Positions 22,834-31,835 of a stretch of 38,870 bases of DNA are shown one piece after another. The notes below the pieces were generated by a model, which had not been told where the DNA came from, made no database searches, and worked only from the letters and a program-made list of their open reading frames with translations. Position numbers and translations under genes: made by a program. The stretch's first letter is position 1. The number at the start of each line of letters is the position of its first letter. Origin of the DNA: a virus; the IMG/VR virus record IMGVR_UViG_3300005613_000180, positions 1 through 38,870 of that record, one strand, 5' to 3'.

Positions 22834-24359
22834 CAGTATTCAATAGAAAAGTTGCCGCGTTTCTGGAGGAAGGTCATAAGCCAAGTGTACGCATCTAGAA
22901 GATCATCATGTGATGTCGCTCCAATGTTGATGAGCTGATCTGACAGAGCTTCGAATTTACGGTACTTATTAAAAATAACCTTTTTATTCTCAAGCAAACC
23001 TAGAGTACCTCTAAATCTTGCAACTTTATCTCCTCTGAAGCCTTTGACTTCGTGGATATGAATGTTATGAAGGCCACGCTCGTTCAGAAGCACTCTTCTA
23101 AGGTCTGCGGCGAGTGACGCCTGGTACGCAACTGCTTCCACAACGAGTGTCACGGTTGAGTACGTGGGAAAGTACTCACCGTTCTGGAGTGCGAGAATCC
23201 CCCACTCAACAAGCATGTCGCATAAAAGATCTATTTTCTCAAGGTTCCCAATTGATCTAACCTGATGAGCATCGACAATGTAGTAATTATCTTTAAGTCT
23301 GCCCCCCAGAACAAAAGCTGTGTAGTCCGAAGTTTCATTTTTACTAGCTGATAAATCAATACCAACAGCAAGAGAATCAAACTCGGTGACGACTTCACCT
23401 TTAACTATGAGATCTGGAGATAAGACCAGATCAGATGTCATAACAGGTGACTGTTGGTACTGATATGCAAACGCAACAGGATCAAGTTCCTTTTGCTGCA
23501 TTAGGTAGTCAACTGACCACTGTTCAGGCCAGTAACTGATCGGTTCTCCTACATCGTTATACGTAATCGCCTCTTGAACCACCTGCTTCCAGCCCTTCTG
23601 AGGGATAAACATCGTTTTATGGATATCCAACGGGTGGAAACGAGTACCAAGACATATGCAACGACCGCCCTCAAAAACAATAGGTGCAATAACAGAACTC
23701 CAGTTAGATTCCATCTCACTTCTGATCGTCGGGTTGCGTATATCAGCACTAGACTTGATTGGATCATCGACCAAAACTAAATGGCTTCGCTTACTTGTAA
23801 TACTACCGCGCAAACCTGCCGCACGAAGTGTATATTCTTCATCACCCACACGGGGTATTCCTGCATACTCAAAATCAATTGACCAACCGATATCACTTTG
23901 CATACCAGGCTTAAGCCTGCAAGAAGGAAAAATTTTTTTGAAAGTTGAACTATCTACAATTTGTTTAATAATGCGACTCTTAGGAATTGCCGTAGCGATG
24001 TTATATGAAACATAAATTATCTGCAGCGGCCTCTGTGCAGCTGTGTGACGACCAATACACCAAGCAGTAAACAAATTCAGGCAAGTACTTTTTGCAGAGC
24101 CCCTTGCGCTAAGTATATCCGTATTGGGGCCAGCAATATCAAGCAAGTACCTGTTACTTTCTCCAGTCACAAGCTCCCTGTGCCATTGAAGCATATGCTG
24201 TGCTGGAGGTTTATCCATAAGCGTACAAAAAGTTGCAAAATCATTCTGTGCACGACTAAAAACGTTATCTACCGCTGAGTCGTTTCCTGAATCCTCCACG
24301 GCTCGTTGAGCGCGAAGCTTCAAAGCACGGCGATAAGCAAATGTCTCTCTACTTGGCAT
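22833..24359 (-). CDS. Terminase large subunit (TerL)
   Basis: A 508-residue packaging motor and nuclease. The ATPase half has a Walker A-like S-A-R-G-S-A-K-S-T (about 84-92), Walker B L-V-L-V-D-D (194-199) and coupling motif C-L-G-T-R-F (236-241). The nuclease half has G-I-D335-L-S, V-V-E408-A and H-D-D486-L-L-D-A for two-metal cleavage. It acts at the portal to fill the prohead and cut concatemers. The divergent plus-strand glycosyltransferase starts 47 bases away, with a shared promoter region between. The Walker A is atypical, as common in phage TerL. Confidence 0.92.
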   Translation of the reverse strand: MPSRETFAYRRALKLRAQRAVEDSGNDSAVDNVFSRAQNDFATFCTLMDKPPAQHMLQWHRELVTGESNRYLLDIAGPNTDILSARGSAKSTCLNLFTAWCIGRHTAAQRPLQIIYVSYNIATAIPKSRIIKQIVDSSTFKKIFPSCRLKPGMQSDIGWSIDFEYAGIPRVGDEEYTLRAAGLRGSITSKRSHLVLVDDPIKSSADIRNPTIRSEMESNWSSVIAPIVFEGGRCICLGTRFHPLDIHKTMFIPQKGWKQVVQEAITYNDVGEPISYWPEQWSVDYLMQQKELDPVAFAYQYQQSPVMTSDLVLSPDLIVKGEVVTEFDSLAVGIDLSASKNETSDYTAFVLGGRLKDNYYIVDAHQVRSIGNLEKIDLLCDMLVEWGILALQNGEYFPTYSTVTLVVEAVAYQASLAADLRRVLLNERGLHNIHIHEVKGFRGDKVARFRGTLGLLENKKVIFNKYRKFEALSDQLINIGATSHDDLLDAYTWLMTFLQKRGNFSIEY

Positions 24360-24377
24360 AAAACTAAAAACTGTCTG

Positions 24378-24383
24378 TATACT
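24378..24383 (+). promoter_or_regulatory. Candidate -10 (TATACT) in a divergent promoter
   Basis: The 46-base gap between TerL and the GT4 gene contains ctgTATACTG. On the plus strand TATACT lies 22 bases before the ATG, with TTGGCA 19 bases upstream of it. The reverse strand reads TATACA, a possible -10 for TerL. Confidence 0.5.
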
Positions 24384-24405
24384 GTTAGCAAGATTCTAAC
24401 TCTTT

Positions 24406-25578
24406 ATGGCAAAAATTCTCTGGTACGGAGACGCGGTTTCTCACACAGGATTCGCACGTGTTACGCATAGCGTTCTCAACCATCTGAGTGAGAATAACGA
24501 AATTGTAGTCTTTGGTATAAATTACACCGGAGATCCTCATACTTATCCTTTTAAGATCTACCCCGCTTCTGCGCTTAACCCTTCCGACAGGTTTGGGTTA
24601 CAGAGGCTCCCACAGGTTGTAGAAAGTGAAAAACCAGATTTTATTATCTGCCTTAACGACATTTGGATCGTAAATCAAGTCTGGGAAAGGATTCATTTTC
24701 TTCAACCTCAACTTAAATTCAAGTTTATTCCTTACTTTCCTATTGACTCTGAGAGGTACGTTGACTCGATGCTTCGCTTTGTTAAGGATTGGGATTTCTC
24801 AATAACTTTTACGATCGAGCAAGCACAAAGGATTCAAAAGCATAATGTGCAGCCCAAGATGCTGGGCGTGCTTCCTCACGGCATCGACGAGGGTAAGTTC
24901 TTCCCGATAGATCGAGATGAGGCACGTAAGCAACTAGGGCTTCCAACCGATAAATTTATCGTCCTCAATGGGAACAGAAATCAACCTCGTAAACGAATTG
25001 ATTTAACCATTCAAGCCTTTGCAGAGTTTGCAAAAGATAAGCCAGATACGATGCTGTATCTGCACATGAGCGAAAAAGATCTTGGATGGTCAGTAAGAGA
25101 AGTTTTTGATTCAGAAATGAAGAGACGCGATGTAGACCCTACGAATAGGTTGATTATGACTTCACGCAACATCAACTATATGGCAGCTCCCTCTGACGAA
25201 ACTCTTAATCTTATTTATAACTCATGTGATGTAGGAATAAACACAGCTGACGGTGAAGGATGGGGGCTTGTACCTTTTGAGCACGCATCATGCCGTCGTG
25301 CGCAGCTCGTCCCCAACCACACTTCATGTCGAGATATCTGGAAAAACAAAGCACCTCTTATCGATATTGCAACTTGGGTCAGGGATAAAGATCTCAGCGT
25401 CGAAAGAGGAATTATTAGTGTCGAAAGCGCTGTAGAGCATTTAAATACCCTTTACGAAGACGAAACGTACAGAGAACATATTGCATCAGAGTGTTTTGAA
25501 GTGACTCAAAATCCCTCCTATCGGTGGGATAAAGTTGCTCTTGGTTTCGAAAAAGCTATGGAGGAGATCTCGAAATGA
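24406..25578 (+). CDS. GT4-family glycosyltransferase
   Basis: A 390-residue GT-B enzyme: N-terminal domain with GDAVSHTGFARVTHSVL, the hinge HGIDEGKFFPIDR, donor-binding FIVLNGNRNQPRKRID, and the family-4 signature N-T-A-D-G-E-G-W-G-L-V-P-F-E (about residues 284-297). Such enzymes add sugars from nucleotide donors. It heads a two-gene operon with a GH130-like enzyme (4-base overlap). A role in modifying phage or host surface glycans is inferred from the surrounding enzymes. Confidence 0.85.
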   Translation: MAKILWYGDAVSHTGFARVTHSVLNHLSENNEIVVFGINYTGDPHTYPFKIYPASALNPSDRFGLQRLPQVVESEKPDFIICLNDIWIVNQVWERIHFLQPQLKFKFIPYFPIDSERYVDSMLRFVKDWDFSITFTIEQAQRIQKHNVQPKMLGVLPHGIDEGKFFPIDRDEARKQLGLPTDKFIVLNGNRNQPRKRIDLTIQAFAEFAKDKPDTMLYLHMSEKDLGWSVREVFDSEMKRRDVDPTNRLIMTSRNINYMAAPSDETLNLIYNSCDVGINTADGEGWGLVPFEHASCRRAQLVPNHTSCRDIWKNKAPLIDIATWVRDKDLSVERGIISVESAVEHLNTLYEDETYREHIASECFEVTQNPSYRWDKVALGFEKAMEEISK

Positions 25579-26663
25579 GCACACAGCATTTTCGTTTCCA
25601 CTCATCTCTCAGTAACACCTGCTACCCAACTTCGCTGAGAGATAGCGATCGAGGGGCACCTTCTGTTTACTTACAAGCAAAGGATCTTGGAGGAGTTTTC
25701 ACACGTATATCTCGTGGTCTTCCTTTTCGTTCAGTTGCTAATTTCAGTCCTTCACTAATCAAACACAAAGGGCACGACTTAATTGCTTTTAGATCCCAAC
25801 CAGAGCCGTTTTGCTTTAGGTGGGATATGAAGTATTTCTACTACAACAGCACCCCCACGGAGGTTTATGTTGGCGAGCTACTGAACGACGAAACCATCGT
25901 CGGTGCAAAAAACATTAGAGAAAGAAAGCATCGTTTGAGTTACGAGGATCCTCGGCTCTTTATTGATGCAGAGGACAATCTGATGTGTCAGTTTGTGACG
26001 AGCAGCTATGCTTCCAGATGGGATAGCAGCAAACACAAAATGATCAAGAGCCCCAAGGTGTGCGTGGGTTCATTTGATGATTTTGGTAATTGCATCGATG
26101 CTTTCTATCCACCCATCGGACTTAATCACCAGGAGGGCGGAGCTGAGAAAAATTGGTGCTTCTTTGCTGATGGGGACGTTACACGTCTTCTATACTCTAC
26201 TAAGCCGATAGTCATCAAAACGCCAGGTGAGGAGCAGAAAACTATTGATGCCACAGTGTTGAAAAAATGCACTGGAGAGCATCCTACATTCAACTCAACA
26301 GCACCTGTAAAAGTTGGTGACGAGTGGTTAGTTTTCTACCACTATAAATTTATGGGGATGGTCAGAGGGGAGCCACGGCCTGTGCTTTTTTACATGCTCT
26401 CTGCTTACACCCTCGATGATAACCTCACCAAGATCGTCAGGTACATGCCTGAGCCGCTATTCACTGGATCACTCGATGACGAGCTGATTATGTGGACAGA
26501 TTATCAAGGGCAGCCAATCTCGAAACAACCTGCTTGTATCCTTCCTTTCGGATGCGTTGCAGATGAAAACGAAATTGCACTTTCTTTAGGAGTCAATGAT
26601 TCCTTCATGGGCATTTTCAGATGTGCAACAAACAACATCCTGAGCCTGATGACAAAAGTTTAA
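25575..26663 (+). CDS. GH130-like five-bladed beta-propeller enzyme
   Basis: A 362-residue protein. NFSPSLIKHKGHDLIAFRS, then SYEDPRLFIDAED, EHPTFNSTAPVKV, WLVFYHYKFMG and ILPFGCVADENEIALSLG follow the blade order of GH130 and related mannoside phosphorylases, in which the E-D-P-R and an acidic residue late in the fold are important. It overlaps the GT4 gene by 4 bases, so synthesis and trimming of one glycan are plausible. The activity could equally be a glycosyltransferase of propeller fold; the substrate is not readable. Confidence 0.6.
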   Translation: MSTQHFRFHSSLSNTCYPTSLRDSDRGAPSVYLQAKDLGGVFTRISRGLPFRSVANFSPSLIKHKGHDLIAFRSQPEPFCFRWDMKYFYYNSTPTEVYVGELLNDETIVGAKNIRERKHRLSYEDPRLFIDAEDNLMCQFVTSSYASRWDSSKHKMIKSPKVCVGSFDDFGNCIDAFYPPIGLNHQEGGAEKNWCFFADGDVTRLLYSTKPIVIKTPGEEQKTIDATVLKKCTGEHPTFNSTAPVKVGDEWLVFYHYKFMGMVRGEPRPVLFYMLSAYTLDDNLTKIVRYMPEPLFTGSLDDELIMWTDYQGQPISKQPACILPFGCVADENEIALSLGVNDSFMGIFRCATNNILSLMTKV

Positions 26664-27190
26664 CTCTTTTCTTCTCGCTCAATCGTGCTCCAAATAACCA
26701 GCGATGCCTCTTCCAAGAGAGACAGCATCGCTGGGACATCCTCAAACGAATTATTCAACTCACGTAGACAACGATCCGCGCCAGCAAGTAAAAGGCCACG
26801 GCGATCAACACCGTCCGTGAGTTGTCTGACCGCCTGGATGTGGGACCTAAGTTCTTTCTGAAGGACTGAAATTTTTGTTGCTGCCGTGGCATAGTCAAGC
26901 ATCCCAGTAGATGTCATCTGCCTGACGTTATCCAGATCAAGCTTAAGAGAATCGATCTCAATCAATAAAACCTTTCGGAGGTCTTCTTTGGGGTATTTTT
27001 CTTGAACATAAGCTGTCAAGTCTGAAATAGAGCCCTTATAGCCAGGTTTTAAAAACCTCGCATACAAAAAAGCTTCGATATCGCTAACGCTATTTTTGCA
27101 GTAATAGGTGAAAGCGTCTTTCTGCGTTTTATCGAGCGAATCAAGCCACGAACCAACCGTGGTTGAATCTCCAATTGTTGACTTGATCAT
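26660..27190 (-). CDS. Helical protein, candidate terminase small subunit
   Basis: A 176-residue helical protein. The N-terminal part (TQKDAFTYYCKNSVSDIEAFLYARFLKPG, in pieces) plus YVQEKYPKED may form an HTH. The central ILQKELRSHIQ-type helices suggest an oligomer. Position near internal virion genes and helix layout fit a TerS, but the motif is weak and TerL is 2.3 kb away across a plus-strand operon. It converges with the GH130-like gene by 4 bases. Confidence 0.4.
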   Translation of the reverse strand: MIKSTIGDSTTVGSWLDSLDKTQKDAFTYYCKNSVSDIEAFLYARFLKPGYKGSISDLTAYVQEKYPKEDLRKVLLIEIDSLKLDLDNVRQMTSTGMLDYATAATKISVLQKELRSHIQAVRQLTDGVDRRGLLLAGADRCLRELNNSFEDVPAMLSLLEEASLVIWSTIEREEKS

Positions 27191-27957
27191 GCGAAAGCTC
27201 GTGTGCCTGCAAGCGCTTGGTTAGCTCCGAAGCGCTTCATAGCGAGCTGCGCTTTGGTTTGACCTTGAATTTGAGCTAGCTGAGACTTTGTGTTTGCGTT
27301 AATTTTGGCAAGATCTCCAAGTGTTCGTGCTTCGGTGAGTCTTAAATTCGACTCAAGGGTTTGAGCGCCACGGGCTAAAAGTCCTTCTGTGGCAGCACGA
27401 TCAGAGAAAACATCACCGTAAGTGTTCGCTTGGTCAAGGGCTGCATTTGCAGCAGCACTTTCTTGCGCTGAACGAATACCAAAATTTGTTGTAGCTAAGC
27501 CTCTAGCAAGATCATTCTCGCCTGTCAAAGCGGATGAACCCGCTTGGGCTAAGAAATTTGGTCCTGCTAATTCAACTCCAATACGACTGTTCGCAAGTTG
27601 AGTTGCTAATAAATTTCCTGCTTTAAAAAGGTTTGTAATTTCAGAAGCTTGAGTATTAGTTCTTGCTTTGAGATCGTTAGCAGAAGAAGCTAACTGAGTT
27701 AATTGGCCAGAGGAAAGTTGACTTGCTTCGAGCCCAAGGGAACCAAAAAGAGCACCAAGACCTAATGCGTAATTCTGCTGAGCTGCAGTAACCTTTGCGT
27801 TCTGAGCAGCCGCCTCAGCTGAGTCTCTAATTAAGTCATTCTGTCGTTGCGATACTCCTCCACCTCCACCACCACCGAAGGAATTAATCAGACTCCCGAT
27901 ACCACCTGCTGCTGATCCAACAGCACTAATCCCACCTAAGATTCCAGTAAGAGACAT
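27187..27957 (-). CDS. Alanine-rich internal/ejected virion protein
   Basis: A 256-residue protein. The N-terminus is Gly-rich and hydrophobic (LTGILGGISAVGSAAGGIGSLI, then a seven-glycine run), compatible with membrane insertion. The rest is Ala/Gln/Asn-rich helix (about 45-250), as in podovirus internal core proteins. The start overlaps neither neighbour but lies 3 bases from the previous stop. It is read with two further likely internal proteins (27961 and 28629). Function inferred from composition. Confidence 0.6.
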   Translation of the reverse strand: MSLTGILGGISAVGSAAGGIGSLINSFGGGGGGGVSQRQNDLIRDSAEAAAQNAKVTAAQQNYALGLGALFGSLGLEASQLSSGQLTQLASSANDLKARTNTQASEITNLFKAGNLLATQLANSRIGVELAGPNFLAQAGSSALTGENDLARGLATTNFGIRSAQESAAANAALDQANTYGDVFSDRAATEGLLARGAQTLESNLRLTEARTLGDLAKINANTKSQLAQIQGQTKAQLAMKRFGANQALAGTRAFA

Positions 27958-27960
27958 AGA

Positions 27961-28629
27961 TCACCTTCCTCCTGGGAATACAGATTTTCCAGGCTGGAAT
28001 GCAGCCATGACTTGCCGCTGCGAAGGTCCTAAAGCGGATAGCACATTCGCGTTTGGCGTCCCTGCAATGTATGCAGTTTGAGCGAGTTGCGTGGCCATAA
28101 GAGTGTCGCGCATAATTTGTGCTTTTTCTATCTCTTTCCACGAGCGGATGTTTTCCAGCTCAAGTTCCCGCTGGCTCTTCTCTCGGCTCTTAGCGAGAGC
28201 AGCTGCTTCTGAAAGTGCTAGCTTTTCTTTGTATAACTGTAAGTTTAAATCTGCTTCGAATTTACGTCTTTCCTCAGACGTGGTCTGTTTCAGTATGTCG
28301 AGAAGATCCGAAGGAATGCCTCGTAAAACAGCTTCACTTGCTTCTCGTGAAGGTCCTGGTGCTTGAGTGCTTCCAGTGGTTTCAACAGCGGGGATCGGAA
28401 AGCGACCACCGGCAGTAACATCGGGATAGTTTGAAGGATCGTTAGGGTTTGGTGGTTCTATATCAGCATCTTCCCTACGAGGTGGTTCTGGAGCATAACT
28501 CAGCTCTGGCTTATCTGATTGACCTTTTTTGTCGTCAGAAGAAAGCCCATAAGACAGGTTGGGACCCGCGAGGCGACCCAAGCCTTTCAGAAAATCAAGA
28601 AGAAAATTGGTTTCTTTGGTTTCCTCCAT
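27961..28629 (-). CDS. Coiled-coil virion protein with shared C-terminal tail tag
   Basis: A 222-residue protein: a short hydrophobic start (FLLDFLKGLGRLAG), a Pro-rich acidic linker (about 35-95) and a long charged coiled coil (about 110-175, ERRKFEADLNLQLYKEKLAL and onward). It closes SQRQVMAAFQPGKSVFPGGR. The QPGKSV part matches the ends of the lysozyme at 5138 and the M23-like protein at 35361, and the DNA there is also similar to the lysozyme (acagattttcc then ggaatgcag). It may hold a hydrolase-docking site or be docked by the same partner. Non-enzymatic. Confidence 0.6.
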   Translation of the reverse strand: MEETKETNFLLDFLKGLGRLAGPNLSYGLSSDDKKGQSDKPELSYAPEPPRREDADIEPPNPNDPSNYPDVTAGGRFPIPAVETTGSTQAPGPSREASEAVLRGIPSDLLDILKQTTSEERRKFEADLNLQLYKEKLALSEAAALAKSREKSQRELELENIRSWKEIEKAQIMRDTLMATQLAQTAYIAGTPNANVLSALGPSQRQVMAAFQPGKSVFPGGR

Positions 28630-29312
28630 CAGACTGCCCTCCCGACTTCGACTAAGATTGTTTGATCTTGTGCTCCAGGGTCAGTGATAACTCGTGAAAT
28701 CGCCTCTTCTAAGACTTTTCCAGCAGTTTGACCAGCTGTACCTAAACCCATCATAGCCTGCCTTTGACTTTGGCCTTCTTCAGAGATGTTCTGCAAACCA
28801 AACTGGAGAGCCCTCTCTCGCTCACCGGCCTGAGCTGCCTGCATATTCACGCGGTCCACGGCTTTTTGGAACTCTCTATCGGGGTCAAGCATTTCAAGTT
28901 GCAATTCAGGAAAAACTTTATTTAAAATACGTCGATTTTGATTCTCCTTAAAGATACTGTTCATGAAATTAGCCTGTTCACCAGGGCCAATCATGAATTT
29001 TGAACCTGTTCCTTGGAGCTGAGGATCTCTGGAACTTCCAATATTTCCAGCGATTAACTCACCAAGAATTGGAGCTGCGACATTAGCACCCAATCCAACT
29101 GCAGTACCAAGACCCCCAAATAGAGCTTTGCGTCCTATACCTTTAGTCGCAGCTTGTGCAGCCATACGCGCTGCATCATCACCTTGGCTTCTGATAAGTT
29201 GATTAATAACAGAAGCAGTTCCAGGATCTACCTTGCCCCCAGTCGTGCGGAGGATGTCCTGAAGCATGTCATACCCTAATTTTTGAGCGCCGCCCGCAAA
29301 ACTACTTGCCAT
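28629..29312 (-). CDS. Membrane-active internal virion protein candidate
   Basis: A 227-residue protein. Residues 62-92 (ALFGGLGTAVGLGANVAAPILGELIAGN, in parts) form a long hydrophobic, Gly/Ala-rich helix pair suited to bilayer insertion. The flanks are helical and charged. It overlaps genes on both sides by one base. Probably ejected with DNA, by analogy to internal proteins; there is no catalytic motif. A phrase SQRQAM near residue 185 echoes the SQRQVM of the neighbour but without the tail tag. Confidence 0.55.
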   Translation of the reverse strand: MASSFAGGAQKLGYDMLQDILRTTGGKVDPGTASVINQLIRSQGDDAARMAAQAATKGIGRKALFGGLGTAVGLGANVAAPILGELIAGNIGSSRDPQLQGTGSKFMIGPGEQANFMNSIFKENQNRRILNKVFPELQLEMLDPDREFQKAVDRVNMQAAQAGERERALQFGLQNISEEGQSQRQAMMGLGTAGQTAGKVLEEAISRVITDPGAQDQTILVEVGRAV

Positions 29313-29542
29313 TAGAACCCTCCAGGGTTGTCGTACTTAGTGCCACTAAGAGGCTTCTTCATCAATTTTAGAGTATTATCCTCTTGATTCATAGGAATAA
29401 GCCCTTCTTTTTGAGACTTTGACGCATGTGCCACAGTCTGAGGGAAGTTAGATAATAAATACCGACGAAGAAAATCGCCAGGATGTGTATCTTGGGATAA
29501 CTGTCGAACGTCACGTTCCTTAAGTTGTTTAGCTCTATCCAT
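29312..29542 (-). CDS. Small basic protein
   Basis: A 76-residue Lys/Gln/Asp-rich protein (MDRAKQLKERDVRQL...KYDNPGGF) in the internal-protein operon with one-base overlaps at both ends. The order HPGDFLRRYLLSNFPQTV may form a small helical domain. The overlaps make the start secure; the role is unknown. Confidence 0.55.
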   Translation of the reverse strand: MDRAKQLKERDVRQLSQDTHPGDFLRRYLLSNFPQTVAHASKSQKEGLIPMNQEDNTLKLMKKPLSGTKYDNPGGF

Positions 29543-30063
29543 CAGCTTAAGGGTTGATACTCTTCAGAAGGCGCGATACCGTTAGAGCAAGGTGCATTTA
29601 ACATTGAATAGTTAGCACCCAAGTTCGGAGTATCAAACTCAGCAGGCCGTTGAGAAGAAAGACGATCCATATGCTCGTCAGACTGAGTATCTAACTTTTC
29701 CAGAACCGCGAGTAGCATATCCGCAATCTCGGGGTTTCCCTCCACAAGGCTCAGAAGAGCAATCAGATACTCGTCCATGCGTGGGTCCATTGTCTCAGTG
29801 CGGAGACGGGAAGCCAGCTGGGCTTTCTCCATCGGCATGTCCACATCGGGGTAGCCGTTCAATGAGTGAGTTGCACCGGTATAGAGACCTTCTGGCTCCA
29901 TACCAGGCATGGGAGCAGCGCCGCCACGGCTGAAATCGCGCATGAAACGAGCAACCATCGGAGTCGCAGCAGCCATTTCAGCCTGAGTGCGAGGCACAGG
30001 CATCTGGAGAACACGTGCCGCTAACTCATAATCAGCAGGAGAAAACACCAGAAACCATCGCAA
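29542..30063 (-). CDS. Virion or assembly protein of unknown function
   Basis: A protein of 173 residues if started at TTG 30063, or 168 from GTG 30048, which cuts the overlap with the Cro-like gene to 17 bases. The middle is Met/Pro-rich (GGAAPMPGMEPEGLYTGATH), then helical (LIALLSLVEGNPEIADMLLAVLEKL). It heads the internal-protein group transcribed toward 27187. The function cannot be told. Confidence 0.5.
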   Translation of the reverse strand: MRWFLVFSPADYELAARVLQMPVPRTQAEMAAATPMVARFMRDFSRGGAAPMPGMEPEGLYTGATHSLNGYPDVDMPMEKAQLASRLRTETMDPRMDEYLIALLSLVEGNPEIADMLLAVLEKLDTQSDEHMDRLSSQRPAEFDTPNLGANYSMLNAPCSNGIAPSEEYQPLS

Positions 30064-30310
30064 CTTCTGGTTCCATTGTACTCCTTATGTTCAAAAGGTC
30101 GCCAGGCTGACACTCAAGCGAAAGACATATTTTTTCGAGAACATCAGGAGACGGAATGTAAGATTCGTCGGTATAAATCTTTCTTGTGGTGGTCGGAGAT
30201 AAATCTGCAGCTTTACTTAATGCGAAAGAAGATAACCCCTTACCCTCTAGAAGGCTCCTTAGATTATTAAACAGCCTTCCTTTAGATGGATGCGAAGAGT
30301 AAAAGGGCAT
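30032..30310 (-). CDS. Cro/C1-type HTH regulator
   Basis: A 92-residue protein with an XRE-family HTH at about residues 14-70: NNLRSLLEGKGLSSFALSKAADLSPTTTRKIYTDE, then SPDVLEKICLSLECQPGDLL, like small Cro/YozG-type repressors. It lies just after the methyltransferase gene. It could control the internal-protein genes or act as a host-type repressor. There is no integrase in the window, so it is not evidence for lysogeny by itself. Confidence 0.8.
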   Translation of the reverse strand: MPFYSSHPSKGRLFNNLRSLLEGKGLSSFALSKAADLSPTTTRKIYTDESYIPSPDVLEKICLSLECQPGDLLNIRSTMEPEVAMVSGVFSC

Positions 30311-30314
30311 AATC

Positions 30315-31001
30315 TCACTGGAGAAAGTTAAGACCTTCGCAAATATCCACGAGGCCAGTACCGCTAAAGTGGCCGAACGAAGTCAGATCAATCTTTTTAT
30401 TTTGGATCCGACGCCAGTTGATGAGTTCGCTCATAAAACGAATATCATCAAGAAACAGCCAGCGGGTTTTGTACTCCATATTAATACCACTAAGTAGAGA
30501 ATAAAATTTTTCTTCAAACTTATCGTCCTTGGGACCATCGCACATTATGAAGTCCGCCTGGCCTAGAAGTGCAGAAAATTTATTAAATTCAGCTTCATCA
30601 CTGAGGTCACTAATATGTTGAGTTAAGTTTCCTCCGTTACCAACAAAATCTCGTTCATCAAGATAAGTTTTTTCAAAACTGCTCCACTTGAGAACATCGA
30701 ATGTATCAACTTTCGCCCTAGGGGCGAAGTCGAGCATAACTCTAGTTCCGGTGCCGTAGTGCGTACCAATATCTACGATTCGTTTCGGACGAAGCACAGT
30801 CATCAGACCAGCAAGAATTCTATAGTGATCCCCAGGGAAAGCGTTCGCAAAGGGATTATCTATATAAGAGAGGTCAGTTCCTGCTGCCACAGTAACGGCC
30901 TGAGTAACCAAACCGTATTCGTCAAAGTTCTGTACTGCAGGATCATCATCCTGAGACAGACAACGACTTTCGATTACCTGGCGAACGGTTAAGCTCATCA
31001 A
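30315..31001 (-). CDS. Class I SAM-dependent methyltransferase
   Basis: A 228-residue Rossmann methyltransferase: motif I I-V-D-I-G-T-H-Y-G-T-G-T (about 74-85), an acidic end of beta2 (VDTFDVL), and DFIMCDGPKDD, as in the Methyltransf_24 and sugar-modifying group. With the nearby GT2-like gene it may methylate a sugar or cell-surface compound. A TATTCT box precedes it at about 31010 on the minus strand. The substrate is unknown; a DNA methylase is unlikely since no N/D-P-P-Y is present. Confidence 0.7.
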   Translation of the reverse strand: MMSLTVRQVIESRCLSQDDDPAVQNFDEYGLVTQAVTVAAGTDLSYIDNPFANAFPGDHYRILAGLMTVLRPKRIVDIGTHYGTGTRVMLDFAPRAKVDTFDVLKWSSFEKTYLDERDFVGNGGNLTQHISDLSDEAEFNKFSALLGQADFIMCDGPKDDKFEEKFYSLLSGINMEYKTRWLFLDDIRFMSELINWRRIQNKKIDLTSFGHFSGTGLVDICEGLNFLQ

Positions 31002-31040
31002 TCGATGTCAGAATAGTGGCACTATAACAGTTTTTCGGTA

Positions 31041-31811
31041 TTAAAACCCTAAATGTTTTTTCCTCACAAACTCAAGATCATAGGTTGTAAAGCTTTTGGG
31101 GAATGAAGGTTCGTTAAAAGGATGATCGTACGTTTCTTCATCCACGTGGGCTTGCCAGCCAGGACCCCACTTCATCGTGACGTACTTCTTATTTAATTCG
31201 TGCGCGAGGTGTATACCCTGAGCAATAGCAGGTTCTGAGCGCCAAGTCTGAGAACCATCGCTGTAGTCGTTTTTCTTAGTTCCGTGGTAGTAACCTGACT
31301 TCATAGATAGCACTCGTTTTACATCGTCCTTAATAAACCTCATGCCCATTTCGAGGTCCTCAACATACGCAGGGTAAAGTTGCTCGTCAAATAACCCATA
31401 ACGCATGATCATCCAATCTTTAATCGCGAACACGTCCCAGCCACCACCAGAGCCATGAGCAGTACCCACTTCAGGGTCAGCCATAGCCTCTGCCATTTCT
31501 TCGAGGAAGCCTGGTTCGTACATAACGTCGTGGTTACTAATCAACCACCAAGGCGACTTCATGAAGCACTTAATAATTAGATTCCACGCGCCAGAGCAAC
31601 CTACGTTCGCTGGGAGGTGGCAAACATGGACCTTTTTGACAAATCGATTTGGGATCTCTTTAATCAATTCAACTTCGTGGGTGATCTGACCCCTTCCGTT
31701 GTTATTGAAAACAACAAAATTGTCCACCGGATAATCGATGGACATATAGAGCCTATGGAGCCAGTAAGGGGTATTGACAATTGCTGTGCCAAGAACAGGA
31801 ATTGAGTTCAT
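31041..31811 (-). CDS. GT2-like glycosyltransferase
   Basis: A 256-residue GT-A enzyme: MNSIPVLGTAIVNTPYWL, VGCSGAWNLIIKCFM and the metal motif S-N-H-D-V-M (about 92-97), then V-E-D-L-E-M-G-M-R-F as the base/acceptor region. These correspond to bacterial and phage family-2-type enzymes that build surface polysaccharide or modify virion proteins. A TATACT box lies 19 bases upstream. The DxD is reduced to N-H-D, which still can hold metal. Confidence 0.75.
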   Translation of the reverse strand: MNSIPVLGTAIVNTPYWLHRLYMSIDYPVDNFVVFNNNGRGQITHEVELIKEIPNRFVKKVHVCHLPANVGCSGAWNLIIKCFMKSPWWLISNHDVMYEPGFLEEMAEAMADPEVGTAHGSGGGWDVFAIKDWMIMRYGLFDEQLYPAYVEDLEMGMRFIKDDVKRVLSMKSGYYHGTKKNDYSDGSQTWRSEPAIAQGIHLAHELNKKYVTMKWGPGWQAHVDEETYDHPFNEPSFPKSFTTYDLEFVRKKHLGF

Positions 31812-31829
31812 AGCTTTTACGTTTATGTC

Positions 31830-31835
31830 AGTATA
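31830..31835 (-). promoter_or_regulatory. Candidate -10 (TATACT) for the GT2-like gene
   Basis: The minus-strand text tagTATACTGACATAA lies about 19 bases before the ATG at 31811, using the same TATACTG core seen at other gene starts. No clear -35 is visible. Confidence 0.4.

Noticed and set aside
29542-30063. Shared phrase YTGAT with the M23-like protein start as a further common tag
   Set aside because: Five residues only, at unrelated positions; within chance.
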